64,000 nt of DNA from Paguma larvata (lineage: Eukaryota > Chordata > Mammalia > Carnivora > Viverridae): positions 71,997,895-72,061,894 of the forward strand of contig CM057835.1 in NCBI GenBank assembly GCA_030068075.1, written 5' to 3'. Position numbers and translations under genes: made by a program. How positions within the stretch are numbered: position 1 is the first letter of the stretch; each line of letters starts with the position of its first letter. A model generated the notes under the pieces. That model had not been told where the DNA came from and made no database searches. It was given only the letters and a program-made list of their open reading frames with translations. Below, in pieces: positions 30,702 to 43,069 of this stretch.

Positions 30702-31745
30702 TGCCGGGGTCGGTCCTTGTTCCGGCGAATCTAGGGGTCCACGAAGGACGGACGGTCAGGCGAAATGAAGTGAGAGAGCCACAAGTGAGGTGGAATCTGA
30801 TGACCAAGCAGGCAGCCCTGGCAATTCTGGCATCTCTGCTTTGCTGGTCTCAGTGTCTTTATTTATTTTTTTTTTAATTTTTTTTAACGTTTATTTATTT
30901 TTGAGACATAGAGACAGAGTGTGAGCAGGAGAAGGGAAGAGAGAGAGGGAGACACAGAATCCAAAGTAGGCTCCAGGCTCTGAGCTGTCAGCACAGAGCC
31001 AGATGCGGGGCTCGAACTCACAGACCGTGAGATCATGACCTGAGCCGAAATCGGCCGCTTAACCGAGTGAGCCACCCAGGCGCCCCTCAGTGTCTTTATT
31101 TTTAAAGGTAGCGAGTGACATTACATCAGTGACAAGGCATTCTTTACAACATACATTGTTGTCACAAGACCTATGTAGTCATATATAGGTTTATGGTATA
31201 AGGGAGCGTGGGGATGAGAACTACAAAATGATTTACGAAATGTTAACCTCAGGGAGGTGCTCGATATTTGCTGCTGATAAACAGTGCTTCTGACGTTTGG
31301 GCGAGGCTAACCTTGGAGAAGGTCCTAAGTCTCTTTACAATCTTTCCCATCAGTGTGTTAATTCTGAGAGAAGCTTTACGGAGATGTGCCTTGAGGTTTT
31401 ATGGTGGGGCTGAGGGGAGCGATACCTGCAGGGAAAATCTAATTTGGTTCAAGGAGTCTTGGGGCCTACGCCTCAATTGTGTAACCTATCCCCAAGAGGC
31501 AACCTTGAGGTTACTTCTGGCCAGGTTACTCTCACTCAGATTTTATCCATCAAGACCAGGTCCCCTTTTCCATAAGCCATAAAACCAAAGAGCATTATGT
31601 CCCTTAGGCCAACGAAAGCAATTCGAGAAATCCAGGCCTGAAAGATTATTTCGAAGGAGGTAAAACTAGGTGCCAGTTTGGCTGGCGGGAGCTTTTGCTT
31701 CGACCTTTCCCACGCATGGACGGAAGCCCAAAACGGCTCCCAACA
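30702..31745 (-). mobile_element. LTR-X copy 2, interrupted by a SINE
   Basis: The minus strand starts TGTTGGGAGCCGTTTTGGG at 31745 and ends CCCCGGCA at 30702. Direct repeats AGAAGA flank it (30696-30701 and 31746-31751), a 6-bp TSD. It aligns with both halves of the LTR at 5041-10138 and spans the point where the ERV-F-like provirus sits in that copy. AATAAAGACACTGAG marks the R region. It is longer than copy 1, which has an internal deletion or a different U3 variant. Confidence 0.82.
30865..31086 (-). repeat. Carnivore tRNA-SINE
   Basis: Antisense full-length copy inside LTR-X copy 2, TSD CTCAGTGTCTTTATTT. Confidence 0.95.
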
Positions 31746-31751
31746 AGAAGA

Positions 31752-32286
31752 CATATCTTTCTTTTCCTTAATCAGATCATGGCTTGGACTGTTCTAGGAG
31801 AGGCTGAATTGAGTTTCCCCCATTGATTGATTCAACCTCTCAGCTGCTGTTATGGGTCTGAGCCATGGCCAGGTTGGAGTGGTTCCACAAGCGGGGAGGA
31901 TCTCTCAGCCTAGACTGGCAATCTCAGGGAGAAATAGAATGGGACCCACCTATGTCAACTACAGATTGTCTAGTAGCTACATTAAACATGGCAAAAGGAA
32001 ACAAGTCAAATAAATCATTGTAATTGACAAAATGGTACCACCTCACCATGCATTGATTTCAAATATACATTGTTTTAAAATCTCAACAGGCGAGTTTCTT
32101 TCATTCTTATTCTGTCTTCAGAATCAGTGTGCGTTACATTTAGAGCACAGCTCAATTCAGAGGAGCTGAATTCCAGGGGCTCGATTGCCGAGTGTGATTG
32201 GTGGCTACAATATTGGACACTCCAGATCTGGTCCACTTTACCAGCTAAGGACAAAGCTGAATGATCAGTTGAGTCTTTTATTCTAA
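31752..32286. other. No gene; possible hAT fragment
   Basis: 32140-32240 (gctgaattccagggg ... ggtggctacaatattggacactccaga) resembles a common mammalian hAT-group element. Nothing else is recognised. Confidence 0.35.
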
Positions 32287-32516
32287 TTTTTTTTTTTTTA
32301 CGTTTTATTTATTTTTGAGAGCAGGAGCGACAAAGCATGAGCGGGGGAGGGGTAGGCAGAGAGAGGGAGACACAGAATCCGAAGCAGGCTCCAGGCTCCG
32401 AGCTGTCAGCACAGAGCCCGACGCAGGGCTCCACGCGGGGCTCAAACTCACAGACCGTGAGATCATGACCCGAGCCAAAGTCGGACACTTAACCGACTGA
32501 GCCACCCAGGCGCCCC
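32287..32516 (-). repeat. Carnivore tRNA-SINE
   Basis: Full-length antisense copy, TSD GAGTCTTTTATTCTAATT. Contains a short internal duplication (acgcagggctccacgcggggctc). Confidence 0.95.
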
Positions 32517-33790
32517 GAGTCTTTTATTCTAATTGCCCTCTCAAATACCAGAAGGTCAGCATCAATAGTCAATTATATTTATATTTGTAGCATATGTCCT
32601 TTCCTTATATACGATGACACGTAGTAGGTACATAACATGTCTATGCAAGCAAAGCAAAGAGGATAAAACCCACTGTGTTCACTTAGGTGATCAGGAGACT
32701 CGTGCTCATGAGTCAAGCTCATTTTTCCGCGGAGAGTGGGCGTGGCTGAATATTTTAAAGAAGGATTAGATGTCTCGTCTGCCTTGGTTACCTATGTACC
32801 CAAAATGTGACGCCTGCTGCCTCCAGCGCCTCAATTCCTGCCAGAAGGAACCCTGTGAGGAAGGATTATTGTGCCCATTCTGTCTGTGTCACTCAGAAGG
32901 ATAAGATCAAGACAGATGGCCAGATGGGGGACACTGTGTCCAAGGTCGAGGGGACCTGGAGCGGCCTTTGAGAACTACTCTCTTCACAGAAGGATGCTGA
33001 AGGTCCAAGGTGAGGCTTCTGTCCTGTCCCAGGTCCTGTGACTCACCTCCGGGGACAGGAGGCAGGAATTGGCCCTGGCTAAGTAAGATGTTGAAACACA
33101 AGGTCCAAGCAAACACGGGTGACCCTTATAGACTAGACCCTTGCTTCTGGGCAAGGAACACTTTACCACTGTCCCGGGGGAGGCAGGCGAGCTCCTCTCT
33201 ACGCAAAGCTCCAACTGGGGAACCTAATGTAAAGAATTATGGGAGGAAAAGTCTAAGTCCCACCCTCTGGGCCCTGTGAGGAGCAGGAGGTCTAATGACA
33301 CAGGGTGAGAACGGTGACCCTGCCCCCCCGCCATGACACCCACAGTCACAACGGACTATGTAACTCTCCCCCCTTTTCCTCGCTCAGAATCCTTCTTACT
33401 AACACCCTGCCAAACTTTGCCAACGGCTTTCGATGAAAACCCAGTCAGTACGCTTCATAGTAAAATCCTGAACTATATGTCTCTAGTGTGTCCCGGCAAA
33501 GTAAGGGCACAGAAGACACTGCTTTTAAATATAACACAAGTTCTAATTGCTTTTTTTATTTGCAAAATGGAAAGAGAAAGGTAAGTAACTCGTAATCCTA
33601 ATTCCTTCGCATATTCCAAGTTGGCCCTGCCTTGAATTTCCTTCACATTTTTCTGCTCTGTTTGGTTTTTATGTATATATGACAAATCTATAGAGTCCCA
33701 GCCTGAGAAATGGTGCCATGAGGTGACACAGGTCGTCCACAGGGCTCTGCAGGGGTGGAGGGAACCCTCGATCTTGGGCAACTCCTAGCC
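32517..33790. other. No gene seen
   Basis: Only short frames (up to about 100 codons, overlapping on both strands). No repeat recognised. Confidence 0.35.
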
Positions 33791-36430
33791 CGGGCTGGAG
33801 GCTGCTGTGGCCTCCGATTGATGCCCGGCGGCTATGCGCCCATGAGGATGCGGAGCTGGGCCGGGGGCGCTGCCCTGCTTGATCGACAGGGAGCCCCGGG
33901 CTCTGTCGTCCTCACTCTTTCCCCGGGAGCCTGAACTGGGAGACTTCAAGCCCACCCGGCACTATCTCACCCTGTTGAGTGGCTGAAGTGTTCCCTGTTT
34001 ACCGTGAGAGGGTCGGGCGGGATTGGGTCCTGCAGGACTGGGCCGTTGAACCCTCCAGGCACACTGTTCAAAGAGCACAACGTGACCTGCTCCTCCTGCA
34101 GCCAGGGACACAGTGGCCCTGCGGGCGCCTCCAGCCCTGTGTCCCAAATTCAGCGGCCAGTGGAGGACTTGGCCCAGCAAACTTGGGGCTGGCATGGCAT
34201 GGGCGTTCGCTCCCTGGGGTATGTTATCAGTACACCCTTCACTTGCGGCAGCGGCCATGACCTTCATGTCCTCCCGCAAGGTCACGTGCATTTCCAGCCA
34301 CCCCAGCCCCTCCTGGGAGTTTGGTTCCCTTCTGCACTTCCTCCTGCCTCTCCGCACTCCGTTTCTCCGTTTCCTCCTCCTGTTCCTCTCCGTGCCCCTT
34401 CCTTCTTGATTCGGTGTCCTGAATCCCGGATAGGAGGATTTCTGGAATCAGATTCCTGATGGAATAATTCTTGTCTTAAAATTGTGAGACCTTGGTAGCT
34501 GTAAGGCAGAAGCCAGTCATGCGATTCCAGAGCCCCCCACCCCCCTCTCTGGGGCAGGAGAGCACCAAGAGGGGGTCGGCGGCCGGGGCAGACCCAGGCT
34601 TCCAGGGCTCCTCAAGCAGCGTGGGCCCAGCCCTCCTCATTCCAGCCCTGCTCCCGGCCCCCCACCTCAGGGCTGCTCAGCAGGACTCGGGGGTGCAGAG
34701 CTCAGGTCTGGAGCCAGGGCGCTGCTGGGAAAGCAGGTGGGGGGCGGCGGGAGATTGTATAGACATCAGATGCCAGGGCCTCCTGCGCCTGGACGGAACC
34801 GGGTCCTTCAGGATGAGAATCATCCAAAGAGGGGGCAGGGGACAGTCACAGAGGAGACTTATGCGCAGGGAACAAGTAGAAAAGAGCCGGAAGTAGGAAG
34901 TGAACTACACACAGATGGCTGGTGTCTGCATCCTGGTCCTCGGGGTCTGTGAAACAGGCTTCCGCGTGCCCGAGGGCAGCGACAGTGACGGGGTGGCCTC
35001 GGGAAAGGGAGGATGAGGTCAGGGGAGGTGAGAACTCAGGCCGCTGCCCCTGGGATTACGCCCCGACCCCAGATGGCAGTTCTGTCCTCAGGGCTGGGGT
35101 CCCCCTGGGGCCCCGATCCCATCCTTTCTCCAATGTGACGAGGAGCAGGTCCAGGGGCTCCGGGCCCAGCCCAGCCCTCAGATTCCATACCTGGGACCAG
35201 GAAGCAGCACCTGAGCCACCCCGTCCCTCCAAGAGGCGGTCACTGTCCCCAGGACATTGTGTGCAAGACACTGCCCGCCTCCCAATTTCCCTCCCTGGAC
35301 AGTGACCGCCTGGACTCCTTCCTGCCTCCTGATTCCTGCCCATTTCCGGCCTCCTGGTCAGCCTCGACCTTAGCGGTTTTCTCCAGTATGGGGACAGTGG
35401 AACCACTGCCACCTTCCCTAACCCATCGATCCATCAGCTAATCAATCCGGCCAAATCCAGGGGCACCTTCGTGGTTGTGCCGCGCCTGTGGGGAGCGACA
35501 GCCAATTTCCCATATTGTGTGACTGGCCTGGGCCTGCTCTGGCCTTAGGTATTCGGGGAGACGCTGGACGGTCACACAACCCTGTCCTCCACATGGATCC
35601 CGCAGCCCTAAGGGTGACCGTGACATTAGAGGTAATATGACTTGTCCAGAGCCCCCCCAGTCTACAGGCAGAGCAAGGGGAAGATACCAACGGGTGCAGC
35701 CGCAGAAACACCTGTGCCCGCCGGCCTTCGCCCTGAGCGCTGCGGGGAGCGGGGGAGGCCCGGGCACGAGAAAGATCATGGGGTGGGCTATAGCCATGGC
35801 GTGGGGAGCAGGCCGCTTGCTGTGTGGCTGGAGCAGTGGGATGTGACAGTGAGCCCCACTGCCGAGAGCCTCTGTCCTGGGCCTGGTCAGTCCCAGGAGA
35901 CAGCCCGGCGGGGCCTGGAGAGCCAGTGTGTGCGCCGGCCCAGCAGCCTTCACGCAGGCTTCCGGAATTCCTGCCGGCCGGGGAGGGCCTCGGGGCAGCC
36001 GCACACGGGCCTCTCTCACACGGAGGCGAGTGCAGGGTTTATTCTGGTCCTGGACCCGGGATTCGGGTGAGGAGCGGAGGAGAGAAACGTGCTCCAGGGA
36101 GCACTCCCGCCTCACTTCTGCAGAAGGTCCCGGGAGCACGTGCAGGAAGGAGGCCGAGAGGGAGCACTCTCTCTGATGCCCAGCCCGGAGCGCCCTTTCG
36201 CCCAGGGGCAAAGCCGAGGGTGGCCCGTGCCGGTGCTGTTCCGTGACCTGAAGGTGCGGAGGGAGCGGGTCCCTGGGTCCCCAGCACCCGGTTCACACGG
36301 AAGCACTTTGTCTCCGGTTCAAGTGTGCGTGACAGAGCGTGTCTCATCAGACCGCCTCTGTCACAGGTCACACCAAACCCGACCCGGGAACTGCCCCGAC
36401 TCAGGCGTGAACCGAACATAACCAAGGCTT
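33791..36430. other. GC-rich block with many overlapping frames
   Basis: Markedly GC-rich stretch. Open frames of 100-257 codons overlap on both strands and in several frames at the same positions (the longest is minus strand 35438-36211). That pattern points to composition, not coding. No protein family, Ig-like cysteine pattern or consistent splice signals could be seen. It may be a lncRNA locus, decayed genes or a GC-rich low-copy sequence. Confidence 0.35.
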
Positions 36431-36756
36431 TGGTGCTCGGCAGAGGCAGAGCAGGAAAGAGCGGGTCTTGGGGGAAAGATAAACTTCAAATAACAAAGCC
36501 AGAAAAGATGATTCCAAACGGTCCAGCCCAAGCCAGCGGACATGACGGCTCTTATTCCGACAGCATTAAAATATGAGAAGAAGGCACATTTCCTTTTCTC
36601 TCTGGTTTCACACCCCCTTCCTCAGTCTCCAAAGCCGCAGGTATAACCTGACTGCTCCCGGGAACCATTTCCTGATGCACCCGAGGGCGGGGCCCCCTGC
36701 CTGGGGGTTCTTCATCCTCGCTGCTCGAATCATGTCCTCTGTGGACGATCCAACCT

Positions 36757-36862
36757 GTAGAGACACAAGCGTGTGTGGGGCTCAAACTTATGAATCGTGA
36801 GCTCATGATCTGAGCAGAAACCAAGAGTTGGACGCTTAACCGACTGAGCCACTCAGCCGCCT
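36757..36862 (-). repeat. Carnivore tRNA-SINE fragment
   Basis: Antisense head part only (gggctcaaacttatgaatcgtgagctcatgatctg ... ccgactgagccactcagccgcc). Confidence 0.85.
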
Positions 36863-36867
36863 CCAGT

Positions 36868-37060
36868 CCATAATATTTTAATAACATTGTATGGTGACAG
36901 ATGGTGACACCCTCATCATGATGAACAGAGTAACGTGTAGAATGATCCAACTAATATATTGTGAACCTGAAACTAACGTAACATTGTATTTATATCAATT
37001 ATTTATACTGGATATATATCAATTCTACATTATGATAAAAAAAAGAAAAAAAAAGATCAT
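36868..37060 (+). repeat. L1 3' end fragment
   Basis: Matches the L1 3' end pattern: acattgtatggtgacagatggtgac, gaacagagtaacgtgtagaatg, acctgaaactaacgtaacattg, then an A-rich tail. Confidence 0.75.
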
Positions 37061-37473
37061 AATGAATTATGGGCAACCTAGTTCCAGATTTTACTCGTGC
37101 TCAAAAACATTTGCTAAAAGAAAGATTTCAAGTTAATCATTGCCTTGATGCTGGCATAGAAAGAAGAGAAAATGGAAAGGCGTGACTTGGCAGTCTCTCT
37201 TACTAGAAAATTCTGACCGTCAGCTCCTCACTAGCTCATCTTATATGTCCTTAATTCCTAGCATCTGGATGTGTGTCTGAGGCCAGAGAACCGAGGCTCA
37301 AAGCCTGAGTCAGATGTCGGTGCCCCCTAGTGGAGAAAGATATACTTTGGGGCCTGAGTCGAAGGACTGAGGAAGGCAGAGAGATCGGGTGGGTGGCCAT
37401 GACTGCACTTCTAATCCTGACCCTCCCTCCCTCTAGATGTCCAGGCCATTCAAACAGACAGAGCCTCTTTATT
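37061..37473. other. No gene seen
   Basis: Short unique-looking stretch between an L1 fragment and a SINE. Confidence 0.4.
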
Positions 37474-37685
37474 ATTTTTTTAATGATTATTTATTTGTTT
37501 TTGAGAGAGAGAGAGAGAGAGTACGAGCAGGGGAGGGGCAGAGAGACAGACAGACAGAATCTCAAGCAGGTTCCGCACTGTCAGGATGGGGCCCGATGCG
37601 TCGCTCGATCCCACTAACCGTGAGATCGCGACCTGCACGACAACAGGACTCCGAGGCTTACCCGACGGAGCCACCCGGGCGCCCC
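37474..37685 (-). repeat. Carnivore tRNA-SINE
   Basis: Antisense copy with a diverged head rich in CpG remnants. Short flanking match CCTCTTT. Confidence 0.9.
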
Positions 37686-38800
37686 CTCTTTGTCTGTGGA
37701 CCGACTCTACCAAATTACTGGACTCCTAGATGACTTGCACCAAGCTTAGCTCTGCAGACATGAGACCCGTGGTATTTTTAGTTTTCATCACCATTTATAC
37801 AGACTAACATACGTACATACATACGAATTCGCAGCCTTACTGTAACAGACCTAACGGTCCGGGTGGAGGAGAAGCACACAGCTAACCTCGCAGTGAGTTT
37901 CAGTTCTGATAAACACTTGCCATGTGTGAGCGCCACCTCATTTAGCCCTGGCAACCACCCTACGAGGCCGAATATTTGCTCTCACACCCATTTTACAGAA
38001 AAGGAAGCCGAGGCCCATAGAGGTTAAGTTACATAGCAAGAAAGAAGTGAAAACGACCCCAAACCTTCTGGCTCAACACTCTATGCTTGTAACCACCCCA
38101 TTCGACTTTCAGCCTGAGGCACTTCACGGTACACAGAGAGGAGAATAAACAGAGTTTCCAAAGGAAAAGTTAGAAGCGTGTGGTAAGGAAAATGATGGAG
38201 TCGTGGCGGTTTTCCAGACCCTAGAACGTACAGAGGAAAAACTGTGGCTTCAAGCTGCATAATCCCAGCGTGATGCAACGGCTGGTCATTCTGTTGCATC
38301 GCAAGCGTCTCATTTAACTCCTTCTAATCTAGAGGTAGGTGTGTCCTTCAGTCCCCAGTTCGGGCGGGCGGGAAGGTCTATACGTTAAGGTCTTGAGAAA
38401 AACACCAGCACTTGTTACAGCCCCTGGGGAAATACTGAGCAACCAGCAAATGTAAATATCAGAGTAATTTCTTCAAATATCCTTCCCCCACTCCCTGCCC
38501 TCTCCCCGGGCAAGAGCCGTTCCACACAAACTGCGAAACATAGAGAATGAGGCAAATGAACTCACGTTTGCTTCCTGCTGGTTGAAAATACGGGTCTGGT
38601 GACAGATTCCAACTGGTTTACTTGTCGTTGGAGTTAATTCCTGAGTCTTAACGCCAACTTTGAAACAGCGCTATTGGGGGGGGAGGGGGGAGAAGTTTCT
38701 TTTGCACAGAAAACTCCCTGGTCAGGAACATAAGTCTCCGGAATACGGTTATGACATGGCATCATCAAACAAACAAAATATGTAACTTTGGAAATGCTCA
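37686..38800. other. No gene; includes a MIR
   Basis: 37905-38060 is a sense MIR (catgtgtgagcgccacctc ... ccattttacagaaaaggaagccgaggcc ... aggttaagttac). A G-rich run lies at 38672-38690. No frame above chance. Confidence 0.5.
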
Positions 38801-39000
38801 GGGGCGCCTGGGTGGCTCAGTCGGTTAAGCAGCCGACTTCAGCTCAGGTCATGATCTCACGGTTTGTGAGTTCGAGCCTGAGTTGGGCTGACCGTGCAGA
38901 GCTCGCTTGGGATTCTCTGTCTCCCTCTGTCTCTGCCCCTCCCCTGCTTGTTCTCCCTCTCTCTCAAAATATAAATAAAATAAACATTAAAAAATAAAGA
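38801..39000 (+). repeat. Carnivore tRNA-SINE
   Basis: Full-length sense copy starting GGGGCGCCTGGGTGGCTCAG. Shortened body; tail with repeated AAAT units. Confidence 0.95.
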
Positions 39001-39086
39001 TAAATAAAATGAGATTTTTCACAGAAGTAAATTTCGCCCTGTCTCAGGACACAAGAGTATACACGTGATTCTGTTTAAGGAAAAAA

Positions 39087-39147
39087 TTTTTTTTAATTTT
39101 TTAATTTATTTTTGAGAGACACAGAGACAGTGTGTGAGCAGGGGAAG

Positions 39148-39184
<37 letters not shown>

Positions 39185-39315
39185 AGAATGTGAAGCAGGC
39201 TCCAAGCTCTGAGCCATCAGCACAGAGCGCTACGCGGGCTCGAACTCACAGACGGTGAGATCATGACCTGAGCCGAAGTTGGCCGCTTAACCGACTGAGC
39301 CATTCAGGCGCCCCT
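39087..39315 (-). repeat. Carnivore tRNA-SINE with (GA)n
   Basis: Antisense copy with an expanded (GA)n tract at about 39157-39181. TSD TAAGGAAAA. Lies 87 bp from an opposite-orientation SINE. Confidence 0.95.
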
Positions 39316-39428
39316 AAGGAAAATTTTTAAAAGGCAACCTTCATTAACAACAAAAGGGGCAAGCGGTAAGGGGGAAGACCCTTGCTTTTCTGTCCAAATG
39401 TAGCTGTATTTTAAACATGTAATTTTTG

Positions 39429-39552
39429 AGGCACCTGGGTGGCTCAGTCGGTTGAGCGTCCAACTTCGGCTCAGGTCATGATCTCGGGGTCCGTGGGTTC
39501 GTGCCCCACGTCAGGCTCTGTGCTGACAGCCCAGAGTCTGGAGCCTGTTCGG

Positions 39553-39586
<34 letters not shown>

Positions 39587-39648
39587 CCTCCCCCCTCGGG
39601 CTCTGTTTCTGTCTCAAAAATAATAAACATTAAAAAAATTTTTAAAAA
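39429..39648 (+). repeat. Carnivore tRNA-SINE
   Basis: Full-length sense copy with a (CT)n run near 39555. Flanking TGTAATTTTTG / CGTAATTTTTT as diverged TSD. Confidence 0.93.
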
Positions 39649-39659
39649 ATACGTAATTT

Positions 39660-40245
39660 TTTGGATGCCAGTCCCCTGTCACCATCGGCCACTTAACTTC
39701 TGCTGGAGTTTTAACATTTTCAAACTGTCATCGTCAATGCCCCAGTAAGGAAAACAGCCAAAAAGGGCACGAAGGCCATTATCGGGGATTCCTGTGTCAC
39801 GACAACGTGCACTGAGGTGAATTGCCAACATCAGAGCGAGGAGGTGAAGGGTACAGACGGTCGTGTCCTGCTTCAGCTGACGCGACAGGTCAACAGTCCA
39901 GACAGCCATTCCCTCTGCCAAGAGAACCGGAGTACTTCTTCAACTCGGGCTTCTCCAGGGTCCACCATGTCGGGATCCTTTTGGGTGAAAGTCACAGCCA
40001 TCCAATTCAACAGAAAAACCGAAACAAAAAACCGAAATTGATCGGCTTAAGGGACTGCAGGACTGTACATGAATTTTGCAGTGACTGCAAAATCTGGCCC
40101 AGGAGTCCCGGGCTAGAGCCTCCGTTGTCGTCGTACCTCCACCACGTCCCGTGATCATGTCTGATCTTTTCTTGGCTATTGGCTTCCCAACAGCAGATGC
40201 CCAAAGTGGCCTTTAACAACTCAGGCCAAAAAAAAAAAAAAAAAA
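39660..40245 (+). pseudogene. Possible retrocopy with poly-A tail, parent not identified
   Basis: A unique-looking ~570-bp stretch ends in 18 consecutive A residues (40228-40245) that do not belong to a SINE. Overlapping short frames occur on both strands (up to 110 codons plus, 80 codons minus), with no intact protein. A processed pseudogene is the simplest reading, but no canonical polyadenylation signal or TSD was found and the parent was not recognised. Confidence 0.25.
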
Positions 40246-40700
40246 AGGCTTGACTGTAATTATAATTCCCATTGGTCTAGCTCAGAGTTACGTGCTCAGG
40301 ATTGGGAACCAATCACTGTAGCCAGAGGGGTGGATGATGCTGATTGGTCACGTCTGGGTCATGTGTTCACTGGTGGCGCCGGGTAGGAGATGTCTGTAAG
40401 CCTGGTAGGAGGGGTGGTTCCCCACCCGGCACCTGCTGTAACCGGAACGGGAATAGACACTGGGCGGGCAATGCCGGAAGTCATTTATCAACACCGTGGG
40501 ATGTCCCGAGCCTTCCTCAGCACCTCCAGTGATTCTCCCGATGTTCACTTCTCGCTCACAATTTCTCCCTCACACTTTCCTGTTACCCTGGGTGGTTGCC
40601 TCAACATTCCTAAGGCTGCGATATATCTTTAGCTTGAGTCATCCCAATCATGACACGACTCCCCTCCTTTATTCCCCGTGTGCCCCTATTAGGCATTATT
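40246..40700. other. No gene seen
   Basis: Mixed-composition stretch with short frames only. Confidence 0.4.
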
Positions 40701-40704
40701 GTGC

Positions 40705-40930
40705 ATGACCACCGTACCATGGTCTGAATGTTTGTGCCCCCCTAAATTCATACGTCGAAATCCCAACCCCCCATGTGATGGCATCAGGAGGTGGGGCCTT
40801 GGGAGGCGATTACGTTGTGAAGGCAGAGCCGCCTCGAATGGGATTACAAGAGCTTCCCCAGAGCTCCCTTGCCCCTTCTGCCACGACAAAGCAAGAAGGC
40901 ACCGGCTATGAACAGGAGAAGGTGTCTCAC
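40705..40930 (+). mobile_element. MaLR-type LTR fragment
   Basis: Classic start region of MST/MLT-type LTRs: tggtctgaatgtttgtgcccccc, aattcatacgtcgaaatccc, gtgatggcatcaggaggtggggccttgggaggcgatta. The 3' half is missing or diverged after about 40930. Confidence 0.75.
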
Positions 40931-41375
40931 GAGATAATGACCATGATAGTCAGAGTTGTCAGATTTAGCAAATAAAAATGCAGGTTGCCCAGTGAGGTCT
41001 GAGTTGCAGTAAACCACACGTATGACGTCCCATGCAATATTGGCATGTACTTTTACTCAATGTTATCCCCTGTTTATGTGAAATTAAAATGTAACTGAGT
41101 GTCCTACACCCCGATGGAAGACGGTTGCAGTGCAGTTAGAGAACTAAGACATTCACAAATCACCCGAGTATAAAGTACAATGAGCCAAGGATCAGAAGGT
41201 CAAGGGTGCGAGAATTCCGAGGTAGAAATGATCACATTTAATTGTAAACGGTCTGCTGTTTTAGTACTGTACAAAGATATGTGATGTTCCTCAGTGGAGA
41301 AAACAGGCTATTTTCAATATTTTTATTGTTTTTCTTCCTCCACTCGCCTTTTCGCTTACTCATCATTGTTGCTCC
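40931..41375. other. No gene seen
   Basis: AT-rich; only short frames. Confidence 0.4.
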
Positions 41376-41905
41376 ACGTCCACTCAACAAACATTTGAGA
41401 AAACTTTCCTGTTCAGGGACTGTTCCGGGCACCAAGGGCAGAGTGGTGAACCAGCTAGACTTTGCCCTGCCTTCATGGAGTTCCCAGTTTGGTGGGGAAG
41501 ACAGGCAGCAATGGGGATAAATGAAAGAAGAAAATCACTTAAGGTAGTGATGACAACGGGGCCCCCTGGGCGGCTCAGTCGGTTGAGCAATGGACTTCGG
41601 CTCAAATCATGATCTCGCGGGTCGTGAGTTCCAGCCCTGCATCAGGCTCTGTGCTGACGGCTCAGAGCCTGGAGTCTGCTTTGGATTCTTGTGTCTCCCT
41701 CTCTCACTGCCCCTCCCCCTGATCATGCACTCTCTCTCTTTCTCTCCCCAAAATAAATAAATAAACATTTAAAAACAGGTAGTGATGACAACTATACAGA
41801 AGAGAAGATGGGCTGGAAGAACAGTGAGTGTGGAGGCTGTGTCGGGGGTTCCAGAAAGGGCACTCTGAGGAACAAGCATTTAGGCGGAGGCCTCAATGGT
41901 GGATG
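41376..41905 (+). repeat. L2 fragment split by a SINE
   Basis: The L2-type 3' pattern (caacaaacatttgag ... ttccgggcaccaagggc ... ttgccctgccttcatggagtt ... gtagtgatgacaac) is interrupted at 41558-41777. It resumes with actatacagaagag ... ccagaaagggcactctgagg. Confidence 0.65.
41558..41777 (+). repeat. Carnivore tRNA-SINE
   Basis: Full-length sense copy inside the L2 fragment. TSD AGGTAGTGATGACAAC. Confidence 0.95.
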
Positions 41906-42190
41906 GTTGGCTGCCATGCACTATCTCAGGGAAAACCAGCACAGGCAAAGGGAACGGTAAAAATCCTGATGCAGGAACAAAAAGGAAGTCAAAGCATCTG
42001 GGGCGTAATTACACACATTACGTTCTCATTAAACAATTGCTTATTTTCTTTTGTTTTTCTCATTTTTTTTTGAAGAGAGTGTAAGTTTAAATTGAAATGG
42101 TTAAACAGCAGGCAGCCAAAGAGAGATCAAGCGAGGCATTCCAATAACCCACAAACTGTTAGACTACAATGATTTTTGGGGTCCATTTTA

Positions 42191-42402
42191 TTTTTTTAAT
42201 AATTTTTTAAGTTGACTTATTTATTTTGAGAGAGAGAGAGAAAGTATGAGTGGGGAAGGGACAGAGAGAGAGAGGGTGAGAGAGAGAATCCCAAGCAGGC
42301 TCCACCGTGCTGTCAGCCTCTGTGTCTCTTCAACCGTGAGATCATGACCTGAGCTGAAACCAAGAGTCAGATGCTTAACCGACGGAGCCACCCAGGAGCC
42401 CC
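42191..42402 (-). repeat. Carnivore tRNA-SINE
   Basis: Antisense copy, TSD GGGTCCATTTTA. Confidence 0.93.
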
Positions 42403-42439
42403 AGGGTCCATTTTAAACCCACTTATTCAAGGCATATTT

Positions 42440-42660
42440 TCGAGAATAGTAACAGTCAACATCTCAACCACTTATAATGTATGGTGTCAGTTGCATGTAT
42501 TATCTCATTCATTCTTCTAGCAACGCAGAAGCGGACTCTCTGTATATCATCTCTGTATCTCAGATACTGAGATCCAGAGAGATGATCTAGCGGGCAGCAA
42601 GACTGAAATCGGAAGCCTTGTCACTATGCCATTCTACCTCTTTCTACTTTTAAAGACATC
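42440..42660 (+). repeat. MIR fragment
   Basis: Sense MIR: gtcagttgcatgtattatctcattcattc, then agatactgagatccagagagatgatctagc and gaaatcggaagcc. Confidence 0.65.
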
Positions 42661-43069
42661 AGGAACCCATGGATATTAGGATGGGCTGATTGGCCCTCCA
42701 TGAAAAATGAGTTAGGTCCCTGATCGTGGCTACAAAGAAGCTTTTTTCTTTCCTTCTTTCAGGCCGAGATCTGTTGCATGCCCTCCATCCCAGCAGTTCC
42801 CAGAGCAGATATTTACAAAGGAAATCTACCAGCCTAATGGCAATACACCTTGCTGATGCCCAAACTCAAAATTATTGTCGTTATCATTATTATTTCTTCT
42901 CAGAGTATTGATCACAATTTTGAATTATATAAACCTCTGTGTGATTGGTGAATATGAACTAACGTGAAAATTATATGAGGTCAGGCGAGCGAGAGGCACC
43001 TACTATTGTTTTGTTTTGTCTTTTAATAAATGAAGACGTTCCCCTTTGGGATCTCCTGGGTTTGGACTG

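Noticed and set aside
35438..36211. 257-codon minus-strand frame as a gene
   Set aside because: Overlapped by frames of similar size on the opposite strand, no domain, and composition-driven.
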